Shown here: one piece after another, positions 23,502 through 32,191 of the stretch | Layout of the letters: each line of letters begins with the position of its first letter | How positions within the stretch are numbered: position 1 is the first letter of the stretch | NCBI RefSeq assembly: GCF_006715145.1 | Contig: NZ_VFMR01000001.1 | Span: 868,001-932,000 of the forward strand | Source of the DNA: Microbacterium sp. SLBN-146 | GTDB taxonomy: Bacteria > Actinomycetota > Actinomycetes > Actinomycetales > Microbacteriaceae | Length of the DNA: 64,000 nt | Reading direction: 5' to 3' | Position numbers and translations under genes: made by a program | Notes under the pieces: generated by a model | What the model was told of the DNA's origin: nothing | What the model saw: only the letters and a program-made list of their open reading frames with translations | The model's database searches: none

Positions 23502-25060
23502 GTGAGGCGGGTGCGAGGCTCCGGCGCCTGGTCATCGTGCTCGGCGATCAACTCGATCCAGAAGCGAGCGCTTTCGACGATTTCGATCCGCAGCTCGACG
23601 CTGTGTGGATGGCCGAAGTCGACGAGGAGTCGACGCACGTGTGGAGCAGCAAGCCCCGCACGGCGCTGTTCCTGGCGGCGATGCGGCATTTCGCGCGGGA
23701 CCTCGAGGCGATGGGGCGAACCGTGCACTACACACGGCTCGATTCCCCCGGCACTCGGGGGAGCCTCGCTGCGCAGCTCGCCGCCGACATCGAACGCCTG
23801 CGGCCGCACGGACTCGTCATGACGGCGCCCGGAGAATGGCGGGTCCTCCAGGCGCTGCGCGACGTGGCCGCAGCATCAGATCTGCCCTTGGAGATCCGTG
23901 AGGACCGCCACTTCTTCTGCACCGTCGCGGAGTTCAGGGACCACGCCGCGGGTCGCTCGACACTGCGGATGGAGTACTTCTATCGCGAGATGCGGCGCCG
24001 GCACGGCATCCTGCTCGCCCCGGACGGCGAGCCGGAGGGCGGCTCGTGGAACTACGACGCCGACAACCGCGCGCCCTTCCCGCGGCAAGGACCCGGTCTG
24101 GTTCCCCCGCGCGCCGCGTTCGCGCCGGACGACATCACGCGCGAGGTGCTCGAGCTCGTCGAGGAGCGGTTCGCCGACCATCCCGGGTCGCTCGGCACGT
24201 TCGCGTGGCCCGTGACCCGCGACCAAGCGCTCGAGTCGCTCCGGCTGTTCATCGAGGAGCGCCTGCCGCAGTTCGGCGTCGCCCAGGACGCGATGTGGCC
24301 CGGTGAGCCGTGGCTCTGGCACGCGCACCTCTCCGCCGCCATGAACCTCAAACTCCTGCATCCGCGCGAGGTCGTGGCCGCGGCGGAGGCCGCGTATCGC
24401 GAGGGCCGAGCGCCGCTCGCATCCGTCGAGGGCTTCGTCCGGCAGATCCTAGGCTGGCGGGAGTACGTGCGCGGCGTGTACTGGACGCAGATGCCGGGAT
24501 ACCTGGGGCGCAATGCCCTCGAGGCGCACGAGCCCTTGCCGGACTGGTACTGGACGGGCGACACACCCATGTCGTGCCTGCAGGATGCCATCGGGACGAC
24601 CCTCGAGAACGGGTACGCGCACCACATCCAGCGCCTCATGGTGACGGGGCTCTACGCGCTGCTGCTCGGCGTCGAACCGCGGGAACTGCACTCCTGGTAC
24701 CTCGCCGTATACGTGGATGCCGTCGAGTGGGTCGAGCTTCCCAACACGCTCGGGATGAGCCAGTACGCCGACGGCGGTCTCCTCGGCAGCAAGCCTTACG
24801 TGGCATCCGGCAAGTACATCGACCGCATGAGCCCGTACTGCCGCACGTGTCCGTTCGACCCGGCGAAACGGATCGGCGATGACGCGTGCCCCTTCACGAC
24901 CCTGTACTGGGACTTCCTGATGCGGCACGAACAGGCGATGGCCGCCAATCCGCGGATGGTGCTGCAGGTGCGCAACGTCGGTCGGATCGACGAAGACGAG
25001 CGGGCCGCGATCTCGCGACGCGCGACCGCGATCCGATCGGGCACGATCAGCCCTGAGTAG
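23498..25060 (+). CDS. phrB: Fe-S bacterial cryptochrome/(6-4) photolyase (PhrB-like)
   Basis: The 520-residue cryptochrome/photolyase-related protein has an N-terminal alpha/beta domain ([16 protein letters not shown]) and a C-terminal helical FAD domain with [30 protein letters not shown] and [15 protein letters not shown]. Four cysteines at 360, 448, 451 and 464 match the 4Fe-4S ligands of Agrobacterium PhrB (350, 438, 441, 454) with identical spacing. PhrB repairs (6-4) photoproducts in light. Last gene of the prenyltransferase-desaturase-ABM operon, it couples photorepair with pigment synthesis. The 3' end overlaps the convergent amidohydrolase by 14 bp. Confidence 0.92.
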   Translation: MSEAGARLRRLVIVLGDQLDPEASAFDDFDPQLDAVWMAEVDEESTHVWSSKPRTALFLAAMRHFARDLEAMGRTVHYTRLDSPGTRGSLAAQLAADIERLRPHGLVMTAPGEWRVLQALRDVAAASDLPLEIREDRHFFCTVAEFRDHAAGRSTLRMEYFYREMRRRHGILLAPDGEPEGGSWNYDADNRAPFPRQGPGLVPPRAAFAPDDITREVLELVEERFADHPGSLGTFAWPVTRDQALESLRLFIEERLPQFGVAQDAMWPGEPWLWHAHLSAAMNLKLLHPREVVAAAEAAYREGRAPLASVEGFVRQILGWREYVRGVYWTQMPGYLGRNALEAHEPLPDWYWTGDTPMSCLQDAIGTTLENGYAHHIQRLMVTGLYALLLGVEPRELHSWYLAVYVDAVEWVELPNTLGMSQYADGGLLGSKPYVASGKYIDRMSPYCRTCPFDPAKRIGDDACPFTTLYWDFLMRHEQAMAANPRMVLQVRNVGRIDEDERAAISRRATAIRSGTISPE

Positions 25061-26786
25061 AGGCCACGTGGTGACAGCACGCGGGCACGCCGAGAAGCCT
25101 CAGCGCTTCGAGTCCGGCCGTGTCGACCTGACCGGATGCCGCGGCGAAGGCCTCGAGGTCGATGCGAGCGCCGCTCAGCCACGTGCCCTGCACGCCGATC
25201 GCACCGAGCGTCGCGGGATCGACCGTGAACGGATCGGCGTCGAGCGCGACGAGATCCGCGAGCTTGCCGGGTTCGAGCGACCCGACGTCGGAATCGGTAC
25301 CCAACGCGAAGGCGGCATTGATCGTCTGTGCGGCGAGCGCCTCTTCGAGCGTCGTCGCTTGGTCCGCGCCCCGTATCGCTCCGCTCGACGTCCGCCTCGT
25401 GACGGCGGTCTGGATGTTGAGGAGAGGAGTGGGCGGACTCACGCTGCCGTCGTTGTGGAAGGACGGATGCACGCCCGCGTCGAAGGCGTCGCGGAATCGC
25501 TGCCACTCCGCCCCGATCGCGGTGTCGAACATCTGGCCGTCGAGCAGGTCGCCCCAGTAGTAGAACTGGAACGGCCCCATTGACGCGACGACGCCGAGAT
25601 CGGCCATCCGGTGGAACTGGTCGTGACGCGCGCCGCCGATGTGTTCGACACGCCACCGGTGGTCGGTGTGCGTGAGGTCGTGTTTGTCGAGTGCCCGGCT
25701 GAAGGCATCCAGCACGATGTCGAGTCCGATGTCGCCGTTGACGTGGAAGGCCATCTGCCAGCCCTCTCCGGCATGCGCGTCGAGCAGACTGTCGAGCTGT
25801 GCCCTCGTGTAGTTCATCGGCTTCTGGCCGGTGACACCCGTGGGGATGCCGGCGGCCCGCGTCGCAGCCGTGTCGAGGTACGGCTCCGACATCGCGATGT
25901 TGCCCACCCACGGCGACCCATCCGCCCAGAGCTTGATGCCCTGCTTGTGCAGCATCGTCGAGGGGACCGACGACGTGAAGGGATCTCCGCAGTCCGCCTC
26001 GGTGGACATGTGGTACAGCGTGATCCGCAGCGGAGAGCTCGGCAGCGAGGCCAGCGTCTCGTACGCCTGCTTGAGCGGTGTCTTGTACGTGTGCTCGGAT
26101 GTCGAGGTGATGCCGGCATTCGCCATCAGCATGTAGTACTCGACGGCGCCCTGAAGCGGCGACGTGCTCGCGGCGATCGCGTTCAGCACCGGGGCTGCGA
26201 GTGCCATCGCCGCGGGGACCTCGGTCGCACGGCCGTCGAGCGCGCCGTCCGGCAGGCGTCCGAAGAATCCGCCGACGGGATCACTGGGCGGATTCTCGAT
26301 CCAGCCGAGCTTTCGCATGACCGCGGAAGTGACGTACGACGTATGTCCGGAATTGCCGAACACGAGGACGAGTCGATCGCCGAAGATCGCGTCCAGCACC
26401 GCCGCGGTGGGCTCTTCGTGCTGCTGCAGCAATCCGTCGAAGCCGAAGAACGACAGCGGAGACCCAGCATCCGTTTCGGCGATGGCCTTGTCGAAGACGG
26501 CGAGCACGTCGTTCCACGTGGGTGCGAACCACGGCGCGATCCAGTAGGCGGGATACATCGTCGCCATACCGCTCAGCACGGGATGCGAGTGGGAGTCGAT
26601 GAAGCCGGGAAGGAGGCACGCGGCGCCGGAGTCTTCCACCGCGGCATCGGGGAGCGCCGCCCGGCACTCGTCGAGCGAGCCCACCGCGACGATCCGCTCG
26701 TCCCTGACCGCGATCGCTTCGGCTCGGGGCCGACCGGGATCCATCGTGATGATCGTGCCGGCGGTGAGGATGCGCTCGTTGGGCAT
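25047..26786 (-). CDS. Amidohydrolase family protein (YtcJ-like)
   Basis: The 579-residue metal-dependent hydrolase of the amidohydrolase-3 (YtcJ) group has LTAGTIITMDPGRPRAEAIA and a GFIDSHSHPVLSG metal-binding loop near residue 75. Further segments are FHVNGDIGLDIVLDAF, WRVEHIGGARHDQF and a C-terminal TINAAFALGTDSDVGSLEPG followed by GKLADLVALDADPF. The HxH-type and downstream His/Asp ligands of the TIM barrel are visible. Substrates of YtcJ-like enzymes are mostly unknown (N-formyl or amide compounds). Start at 26786 is preceded only by a weak GAG-type SD. It follows the methionine-synthase operon on the same strand, 73 bp after the flavin reductase. Confidence 0.85.
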   Translation of the reverse strand: MPNERILTAGTIITMDPGRPRAEAIAVRDERIVAVGSLDECRAALPDAAVEDSGAACLLPGFIDSHSHPVLSGMATMYPAYWIAPWFAPTWNDVLAVFDKAIAETDAGSPLSFFGFDGLLQQHEEPTAAVLDAIFGDRLVLVFGNSGHTSYVTSAVMRKLGWIENPPSDPVGGFFGRLPDGALDGRATEVPAAMALAAPVLNAIAASTSPLQGAVEYYMLMANAGITSTSEHTYKTPLKQAYETLASLPSSPLRITLYHMSTEADCGDPFTSSVPSTMLHKQGIKLWADGSPWVGNIAMSEPYLDTAATRAAGIPTGVTGQKPMNYTRAQLDSLLDAHAGEGWQMAFHVNGDIGLDIVLDAFSRALDKHDLTHTDHRWRVEHIGGARHDQFHRMADLGVVASMGPFQFYYWGDLLDGQMFDTAIGAEWQRFRDAFDAGVHPSFHNDGSVSPPTPLLNIQTAVTRRTSSGAIRGADQATTLEEALAAQTINAAFALGTDSDVGSLEPGKLADLVALDADPFTVDPATLGAIGVQGTWLSGARIDLEAFAAASGQVDTAGLEALRLLGVPACCHHVASTQG

Positions 26787-26859
26787 GGTCACACTCGACC
26801 ACATCCCGCACACGCGAGCAAATGTCGGCCGTCAGCGATTCGAGTAGGCCCGGTTCGGG

Positions 26860-27450
26860 TCAGTCGTCGACGCGGGAGTGCTCGCCGAGGCGATGCCACG
26901 CACGGTTGTGGTGGACGAGTGCGTCGCCGGCCGCGCCGGGTGAGACGTCGCGTGCGATGTGAGATTGCAGCGCGTGCGCTGCGATGACCATGGAGGTCCC
27001 CGCATCCATGCGATTGACGACGGCGCAGCGAACCCACGCGCGCACGTCGCAGTAGACGGGCTCGCCGGTGACAAGTCGCGACCACTGGGTCTTGTCGGCG
27101 AAACGATCGATACCGCTCGTCGCACCGAGCTTCGCCACCTCGAGGTCGTGCGCGTCGAGAAGGTGCACGATGACCGTCTCGGCGCGGGACAGCACGTCAG
27201 CCGCCGACGACAGCGTCGAGATCGAGAAGATGAGCAAGGGAGGTTCGGCGCTCACTGACGACACGGAGGTCGCGGTCAGCGCGACGGGACCGCTGCCGGC
27301 GTCGGCCGTGATGACGGCAACACCCGCGGGGTGTCCGCGGAACAGCGCCTTGAAGTCGTCGGGCGAGAGGCTCGAGGGCAGACCTCGCTCGCCAGCCGCG
27401 ACCGGCTCTACGGCACGCACAGCTGCCGACGGATGATCGGAACTACTCAC
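26860..27450 (-). CDS. Flavin reductase, third gene of the mesX-mesD operon
   Basis: The 196-residue protein of the flavin-reductase-like FMN-binding split-barrel family has DDFKALFRGHPAGVAVITAD at the start of the domain. ATSVSSVSAEPPLLIFSIS is the flavin-binding strand, and VIVHLLDAHD and HNRAWHRLG lie near the end. Such proteins reduce FMN or FAD with NAD(P)H to supply a partner oxygenase. It overlaps the mesD end by 8 bp, so it is co-translated with mesX and mesD. MesD is reported to need oxygen and the DUF1852 protein, so this reductase is an attractive source of reduced flavin. That role is an inference from gene order. Confidence 0.85.
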   Translation of the reverse strand: MSSSDHPSAAVRAVEPVAAGERGLPSSLSPDDFKALFRGHPAGVAVITADAGSGPVALTATSVSSVSAEPPLLIFSISTLSSAADVLSRAETVIVHLLDAHDLEVAKLGATSGIDRFADKTQWSRLVTGEPVYCDVRAWVRCAVVNRMDAGTSMVIAAHALQSHIARDVSPGAAGDALVHHNRAWHRLGEHSRVDD

Positions 27451-28498
27451 CGGTCACCTCCTCACGAACGATTCTCGTTCCCGCGCTGAGCGCGCTCAAC
27501 TTGGCCAGCGCGACGTCACGGGGGAATGGTGCCATGCCGCAGTTCGTGCTGGGAACGAGTTTATCCGCGTCCACGAACTGAAGGGCCGTGCGGAGGGTGT
27601 CGGCTACCTCCTCCGGGGACTCGATCGTCTCGCTCGCGACGTCGATCGCCCCGAGCATGACCTTCTTTCCGCGGACCAGCTCGATGAGGTCCATCGGCAC
27701 ATGGGAGTGGTGGCTCTCCAACGAGACGATGTCGATCGAGGAGCTCTGCAGAAGAGGGAACGACTCCTCGTACTGTCGCCACTGCGATCCGAGGGTCGCT
27801 TTCCAGTCGGTGTTCGCTTTGATGCCGTAGCCGTAGCAGATGTGCACGGCTGTCTCGGCGCGCAGGCCCTCGGCCGCTCGCTCCAGCGCCGCGATCCCCC
27901 AGTCCTTCACTTCGTCGAAGAAGACGTTGAAGGACGGCTCGTCGAACTGGATGATGTCGACTCCCGCTGCTTCGAGCTCTCTCGCCTCCTGGTTGAGGAT
28001 CGTCGCGAACTCCATCGCGAGCTCTTCGCGGCTCCGGTAGTGGGCGTCGTAGAGCGTGTCGACCATCGTCATCGGACCAGGGAGAGTCCATTTGATCGGA
28101 CGATCGGTGGATGCGCGGAGGAACCTCGCATCGTCGACGAAGACGGGCTGCTCGCGACTGACCGACCCGACGACGGTCGGCACGCTCGCGTCGTAGCGGT
28201 TTCGGATGCGAACGGTCTCGCGCCGCTCGAAGTCGACACCGCTGAGGTGCTCGATGAAGGTCGTGACGAAGTGCTGTCGGCTCTGCTCGCCGTCACTGAG
28301 GATGTCGATGCCGCGGTTGCTCTGCTCTTGGACGGCGATCCGCAGAGCATCCCGCTTGCCCTCCCGCAACGCGTCGCCCTCGAGCTTCCAGGGGGACCAG
28401 AGCTTCTCGGGCTCCGCGAGCCACGACGGCTTGGGAAGGCTCCCGACGATCGCGGTCGGCAGGAGCGTCGGGGCGGTCGCCGAATGGCCGCCGGTCAT
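27443..28498 (-). CDS. mesD: MesD: folate-independent core methionine synthase
   Basis: The 351-residue protein is a MetE C-terminal-like barrel without the N-terminal folate-binding half: AIVGSLPKPSWL, GIDILSDGEQSR, KWTLPGPMTMVDTLYD and FDEPSFNVF. Zinc ligands are His219 and Cys221 in AVHICYGYG and Cys320 in PSTNCGMAPFP, with Glu261 in the SLESHHSH stretch as a candidate fourth. It overlaps the DUF1852 gene by 4 bp (ATGA). MesD enzymes methylate homocysteine without methyl-folate or cobalamin and depend on DUF1852 (MesX) and oxygen (family knowledge from Price and colleagues). The methyl donor is not established. Confidence 0.9.
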   Translation of the reverse strand: MTGGHSATAPTLLPTAIVGSLPKPSWLAEPEKLWSPWKLEGDALREGKRDALRIAVQEQSNRGIDILSDGEQSRQHFVTTFIEHLSGVDFERRETVRIRNRYDASVPTVVGSVSREQPVFVDDARFLRASTDRPIKWTLPGPMTMVDTLYDAHYRSREELAMEFATILNQEARELEAAGVDIIQFDEPSFNVFFDEVKDWGIAALERAAEGLRAETAVHICYGYGIKANTDWKATLGSQWRQYEESFPLLQSSSIDIVSLESHHSHVPMDLIELVRGKKVMLGAIDVASETIESPEEVADTLRTALQFVDADKLVPSTNCGMAPFPRDVALAKLSALSAGTRIVREEVTGE

Positions 28499-29487
28499 GC
28501 GACGCGAGCGGGGTAGCCCGCCGACCATCGGGCGAGGACGTCCTTGTGCGGAGCGATGAAGTGCTCTTCCGTGTACTTTCCCTGGATCGTCGCGAGCTGG
28601 CTGCGCTCGACCCGGTCGTACTCGATCTCGGTGCGGGAACAGTCCGATGCCCCGAGGCTCGGCCGGTAGACGGCGGGGGCGGCGGAGTTCGCGTTGTAGA
28701 TCTCGGGGCGGTAGATCTTCTGGAATGTCTCCATCGTGCTGATCGTGCCGATGAGCTGAAGGTTCGAGTAGTCGTTGAGCAGGTCGCCGCGGAAGTAGAA
28801 CGCGAGCGGTGCCACGCTGCCGCGTGGCATGAAGTAGCGAACCTTCAGCCCCATCTTCGCGAAGTACTGATCCGTCAGCGAGTACTCGTCCTGCTGGTAC
28901 TCGACGCCGAGAACCGGGTGGTGGTTCGACGTGCGGTGGTAGGTCTTGCTCGTCGAGACGCTGATGCAGATCACGGGCGGCTGCGAGAAGCGCTCCGTGT
29001 AGGCGTCGGAGTCGAGAAAGTGCTGGAACAGCCGACCGTGCAGGTCGCCGAAGTCGTCGGGAATGGCTGGTCCGTTGGCGCCGGCACCCGCCGCCGGGAG
29101 CACGACGCTGAAGTCGTAGTCGCGGACGTAGGAGGAGAAGTTGTTCCCCACGATCCCGGCGTGGCGGACGCCGGTCCACAGGTCGACGATGCGGGTGTCG
29201 AGGATCTCGAGCAGGGGGAACTCCCGATCCGCGTCGCCCGAGGTGAAGTTCAGATGCGCCGAAACGATCTCGAGTTCAACGGCGTAGCGGTCTCCGCTCG
29301 GATTGTCCCAGTGCGCCAAGTCGTTGAAGCGACGCGTGATCATCGTCAGGGCGTTGCGGAGGTTCTCCTGACGGCGGTCACCGCGTGCCAGATTGGCGAA
29401 GTTCGTCGTGATCCGCGAACCCTCCGACGGCGAGTAGTCCTCGTTGAACGGGGTGGTGGTGATGCTGAACGTGAACTCGTCCGTCAT
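28495..29487 (-). CDS. mesX: MesX (DUF1852), partner of MesD
   Basis: The 330-residue DUF1852 protein has FTFSITTTPFNEDYSPSEGS at the N-terminus, RFNDLAHWDNPSGDRYAVEL, a FPLLEILDTRIVDLW strand and KMGLKVRYFMPRGSVAPLA. It has no membrane segments. DUF1852 is found next to MesD in aerobic bacteria and is required for its activity; it probably generates or delivers the methyl group using oxygen. ATG 29487 is preferred; a TTG three codons upstream is possible, and the SD is weak. First gene of mesX-mesD-flavin reductase, divergent from a LysR gene 116 bp away. Confidence 0.9.
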   Translation of the reverse strand: MTDEFTFSITTTPFNEDYSPSEGSRITTNFANLARGDRRQENLRNALTMITRRFNDLAHWDNPSGDRYAVELEIVSAHLNFTSGDADREFPLLEILDTRIVDLWTGVRHAGIVGNNFSSYVRDYDFSVVLPAAGAGANGPAIPDDFGDLHGRLFQHFLDSDAYTERFSQPPVICISVSTSKTYHRTSNHHPVLGVEYQQDEYSLTDQYFAKMGLKVRYFMPRGSVAPLAFYFRGDLLNDYSNLQLIGTISTMETFQKIYRPEIYNANSAAPAVYRPSLGASDCSRTEIEYDRVERSQLATIQGKYTEEHFIAPHKDVLARWSAGYPARVA

Positions 29488-29564
29488 GGTGGCCAATCAG
29501 ATGAGGGCCGGTACGACCTTCGGAAGTGGATGGATCCATCGTGCAGGCGGCGACGAGGTATCGG

Positions 29565-29597
29565 GTAACTCCCCGTAACTATGCTCGGGTATAGCAT
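29565..29597. promoter_or_regulatory. LysR-type operator region between mesX and lysR
   Basis: Two direct GTAACT repeats (29565-29570, 29575-29580) are followed by ATGCT-N7-AGCAT, a perfect inverted repeat at 29581-29597. The latter contains TATAGC, a plausible -10 for the LysR gene whose ATG is only 7 bp further, giving a nearly leaderless transcript. LysR-type regulators bind interrupted dyads like this to control themselves and the divergent operon. Confidence 0.55.
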
Positions 29598-29603
29598 TTG
29601 CCT

Positions 29604-30608
29604 ATGCCACAGGGTCCGAGCAGCCTCACGTTGCAGCAGCTTCGCTACTTCGTCGAGGTTGCTGCTGAGGGGTCCATCTCCGGCGCGGCAGACCTGCTCT
29701 ACGTCGCCCAGCCGACTATGTCGGCGGCGATGAAGGACCTCGAGGCGCGGGTGGGACGCGCGCTCCTCGTACGTTCGGCCCGCGGAGTCACCCTCACGGC
29801 CGACGGCATCGAGTTCCTCGGATACGCACGACAGGTCGTCGAGCAAGCGGCGCTCCTCGAGCAGCGCTATCTGGATCGACCACCGTCTCGACGTCTGCTC
29901 GGGGTGTCGGCGCAGCACTACTCGTTCGCGGTCGACGCGTTCGTCCGGATGGTCAAAGCCGCGGATGCCGCCGAGTACGAGTTCTCGCTCCGTGAGACCC
30001 GCACGTGGGACATCATCGAGGATGTCCGGACGCTCCGCAGCGAGATCGGCATCCTGTACCGGAACGACTTCAACGGCAGGGTCATCGACAAGCTGCTCCG
30101 CGACTCCGGTCTCGCGTTCCGCCCGCTGTTCCTCGCCGAGCCGCACATCTTCATCTCCCGGCAGAACCCTCTCGCCCGTCGCGATGGTGCGACTCTCGAC
30201 GATCTCGCGGAGCTTCCCCGACTCACATTCGATCAGGGCACGAACAACTCGTTCTACTTCGCCGAGGAGATCCTCTCCACCCTGTCGAGCGCGCGGGAGA
30301 TCCGAGTGTCCGACCGCGCCACGATCTTCAATCTCATGATCGGACTGGGCGGCTACACCATCTCGACGGGCATCATCAGCGAGGAACTCGATCCCGAGAT
30401 CGTCGCGATCCCGCTCGACGTCGACGAACGCATCGAGATCGGCTGGATCGACCACGCCGCCATCCCGCTCACGGACCAGGCCCAGCGCTACCTCGCCGAG
30501 GTGCGCGCGGTCGTCACCGAGTTCGACGTCGCACTGATCGATGAGGTCCCCAGCGGAGACCGCCTCATCGCGGCATCCACAGAATCGCAGCGAGTTGCGA
30601 TCGAATGA
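29604..30608 (+). CDS. LysR-family regulator divergent from mesX-mesD
   Basis: The 334-residue LysR protein has a helix-turn-helix at about 8-65 (LTLQQLRYFVEVAAEGSISG, VAQPTMSAAMKDLEARVGRA). An effector domain at about 95-310 with two Rossmann-like lobes (SEIGILYRNDFNGR, LPRLTFDQGTNNSFYF) follows. Position and orientation opposite the MesD operon suggest it senses methionine or homocysteine status, as MetR does, but it is not a close MetR match by eye. ATG 29604 is used; no SD is present because the message is probably leaderless. Its 3' end overlaps the convergent TetR gene by 44 bp. Confidence 0.85.
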   Translation: MPQGPSSLTLQQLRYFVEVAAEGSISGAADLLYVAQPTMSAAMKDLEARVGRALLVRSARGVTLTADGIEFLGYARQVVEQAALLEQRYLDRPPSRRLLGVSAQHYSFAVDAFVRMVKAADAAEYEFSLRETRTWDIIEDVRTLRSEIGILYRNDFNGRVIDKLLRDSGLAFRPLFLAEPHIFISRQNPLARRDGATLDDLAELPRLTFDQGTNNSFYFAEEILSTLSSAREIRVSDRATIFNLMIGLGGYTISTGIISEELDPEIVAIPLDVDERIEIGWIDHAAIPLTDQAQRYLAEVRAVVTEFDVALIDEVPSGDRLIAASTESQRVAIE

Positions 30609-31185
30609 CCTCCTTGACGTCACCGGGGCTGTCGCGAAGGTGCAGCGTCGCCGTCATCGTGACGTGGATGATCGATGTGATGACGCGCGCAAGGGTGGCC
30701 CGCGCATCCGGATCGACGTCGGGGACCGCACGCAGGAGCTCGGCGATGGACGCCTCCAACCGCCATGCCTCCGCGAGTCCCGCGCTTCGGTGCTCCTCGC
30801 CGGGGTCGCCGAAGATCAACTCGTGCAAGTAGAGGCGACCGTTCTCGGGCTGTTCGCGCACGCAGTCGATGACGGGCGCCAGGAGTGCCATGACGGCATC
30901 CTCCGCTGACGCGCCTCTCGCTGACAGCGCTCCGGACGTCACGAGGCCGTCATCGATGGCCGTTCGGAACTTCTCGTTCTGCACCATGATGAGCAGCTCC
31001 GCCTTGCTCGCCGCGTAGCGGAACAGCGTCCCGATGGCGACGTCCGCGCGGTCGGAGACCTCCCGCGTCGTGACGCCACCCACCCCCCGTTCCGCGAAGA
31101 GCGACCGTGCCGCCTCCATGATGCGGCGACGCTTATCGGCCATGGCCCTCTCGCGCCGACCGACGCGGCCGGGTTCCTGATTCAT
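30565..31185 (-). CDS. TetR-family repressor of the hydrolase-oxidoreductase operon
   Basis: The 206-residue TetR protein has a helix-turn-helix at about 18-65 (RIMEAARSLFAERGVGGVTT, VAIGTLFRYAASKAELLI). The ligand domain has segments PVIDCVREQPENGRLYLHEL and IFGDPGEEHR. It is clearly related to the TetR at 34671, sharing the APV-x3-C-R-x-Q-x2-NGR-x-YL-x-E-x-IFGD-x-GE block. It is divergent from the hydrolase at 31287, and a 12-bp palindrome lies between them. ATG 31185 has a GGGGG ribosome binding site. Predicted to repress the operon 31287-34098 and itself. Confidence 0.88.
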   Translation of the reverse strand: MNQEPGRVGRRERAMADKRRRIMEAARSLFAERGVGGVTTREVSDRADVAIGTLFRYAASKAELLIMVQNEKFRTAIDDGLVTSGALSARGASAEDAVMALLAPVIDCVREQPENGRLYLHELIFGDPGEEHRSAGLAEAWRLEASIAELLRAVPDVDPDARATLARVITSIIHVTMTATLHLRDSPGDVKEVIRSQLAAILWMPR

Positions 31186-31194
31186 GTCGCCCCC

Positions 31195-31223
31195 TTGACA
31201 AATTAAATGAGTCGACTCAGTAT
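31195..31223 (+). promoter_or_regulatory. Promoter with TetR operator for the hydrolase-MDR operon
   Basis: TTGACA (31195-31200), a 17-bp spacer and CAGTAT (31218-31223) form the promoter. The spacer and -10 enclose TGAGTCGACTCA (31208-31219), a perfect palindrome 23 bp upstream of the tetR start. A TetR dimer there would block both divergent genes. A related sequence is found at 35308-35322 next to the second TetR. Confidence 0.82.
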
Positions 31224-31286
31224 TGAGCTTACTCGCAGATTTCGAGATTCGCACCCGCCCTCGACGGACGGACGACAGGAGCAGAG

Positions 31287-32150
31287 ATGACCCCGGCAGC
31301 GCACAGCAACCATGTCGCGACCTCGTTCGTCGACGCTGCGACGCAGTTCGCACGGGTCGACGGCGCACACATCGCCTACCGCGAGGTCGGATCGGGCCCT
31401 GGGCTACCGCTCGTCGCTCTCATGCATCTCGGCGGCAATCTGGATGCGTGGGATCCCGAGGTCATCGACGCGCTCGCGCACGAGCGGCGCGTCATCGTGC
31501 TCGGCTACCGCGGCGTGGGTCGATCGACCGGCCGGGTGCGGCACAGCCTCGAGGACATGGCCCGCGACGCCGTTTCCGCCGTGCGCGCACTCGGACTCCG
31601 CCGCATCGATCTCTTCGGCCTCTCGATGGGGGGCATGGTCGCCCAGGCAATGGTCGAGCAGGAGCCCGACCTGGTGGACCACCTCGTGATGTCCGGAACG
31701 GGCCCCCGGGGCGGCGAAGGTCTTACGCGGATGACGGGCGTCATGCTCCGCGGTATCGCGCGCAGCGTCGTGACAGCGCGTCCCGCGACCTCCGTCCTCT
31801 TCTTCACCCGCACCGCCGAAGGACAACGCGCCGCCGCCGCCTATCAGGGCCGGTTGAAGCGCCGACGCGCGGACCGCGACTCGGCCGTCACGCCGGGCGT
31901 CATGCGCGCGCAACTCCGCGCCGTCGCGCGTTGGGGAGCAGAGCCTCGCACGGTCGACGTGGAGACGGACACGCCTTCGCTCACCTTCCACGGCGTTGAC
32001 GACATCCTCGTCCCGCCGGTCAACGCGATGCAGTTGCGTCAGACGTTCTCCGCCATCGACATCCTGACGTTTCCGGATGCCGGACATGGTGTCGTTTCGC
32101 AGCACCGCGACGTCGTGACGCGCCGCATCCAGTCCTTCCTGCGCGTCTGA
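31287..32150 (+). CDS. Alpha/beta hydrolase (paralogue A)
   Basis: The 287-residue alpha/beta-hydrolase has ALMHLGGNLDAWDPEVIDAL, GYRGVGRSTG and the nucleophile elbow LFGLSMGGMVAQ (Ser113). The acid is in FHGVDDILVP and the histidine in FPDAGHGVVSQH. The organisation is that of the haloperoxidase/lactonase group. It shares the whole layout with the hydrolase at 33238: ARVDGAHIAYRE versus VRVGRDTFAYRE, GTGPRGGE in both, and a FFTR/FFNR-x-AEG-x2-A block. They are duplicates flanking an oxidoreductase. Controlled by the divergent TetR. CAGGAGCAG ribosome binding site. Confidence 0.85.
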   Translation: MTPAAHSNHVATSFVDAATQFARVDGAHIAYREVGSGPGLPLVALMHLGGNLDAWDPEVIDALAHERRVIVLGYRGVGRSTGRVRHSLEDMARDAVSAVRALGLRRIDLFGLSMGGMVAQAMVEQEPDLVDHLVMSGTGPRGGEGLTRMTGVMLRGIARSVVTARPATSVLFFTRTAEGQRAAAAYQGRLKRRRADRDSAVTPGVMRAQLRAVARWGAEPRTVDVETDTPSLTFHGVDDILVPPVNAMQLRQTFSAIDILTFPDAGHGVVSQHRDVVTRRIQSFLRV

Positions 32151-32191
32151 CGCAGGACCCACACACCTCATCCAGAACAGGAAGTCGCGAC

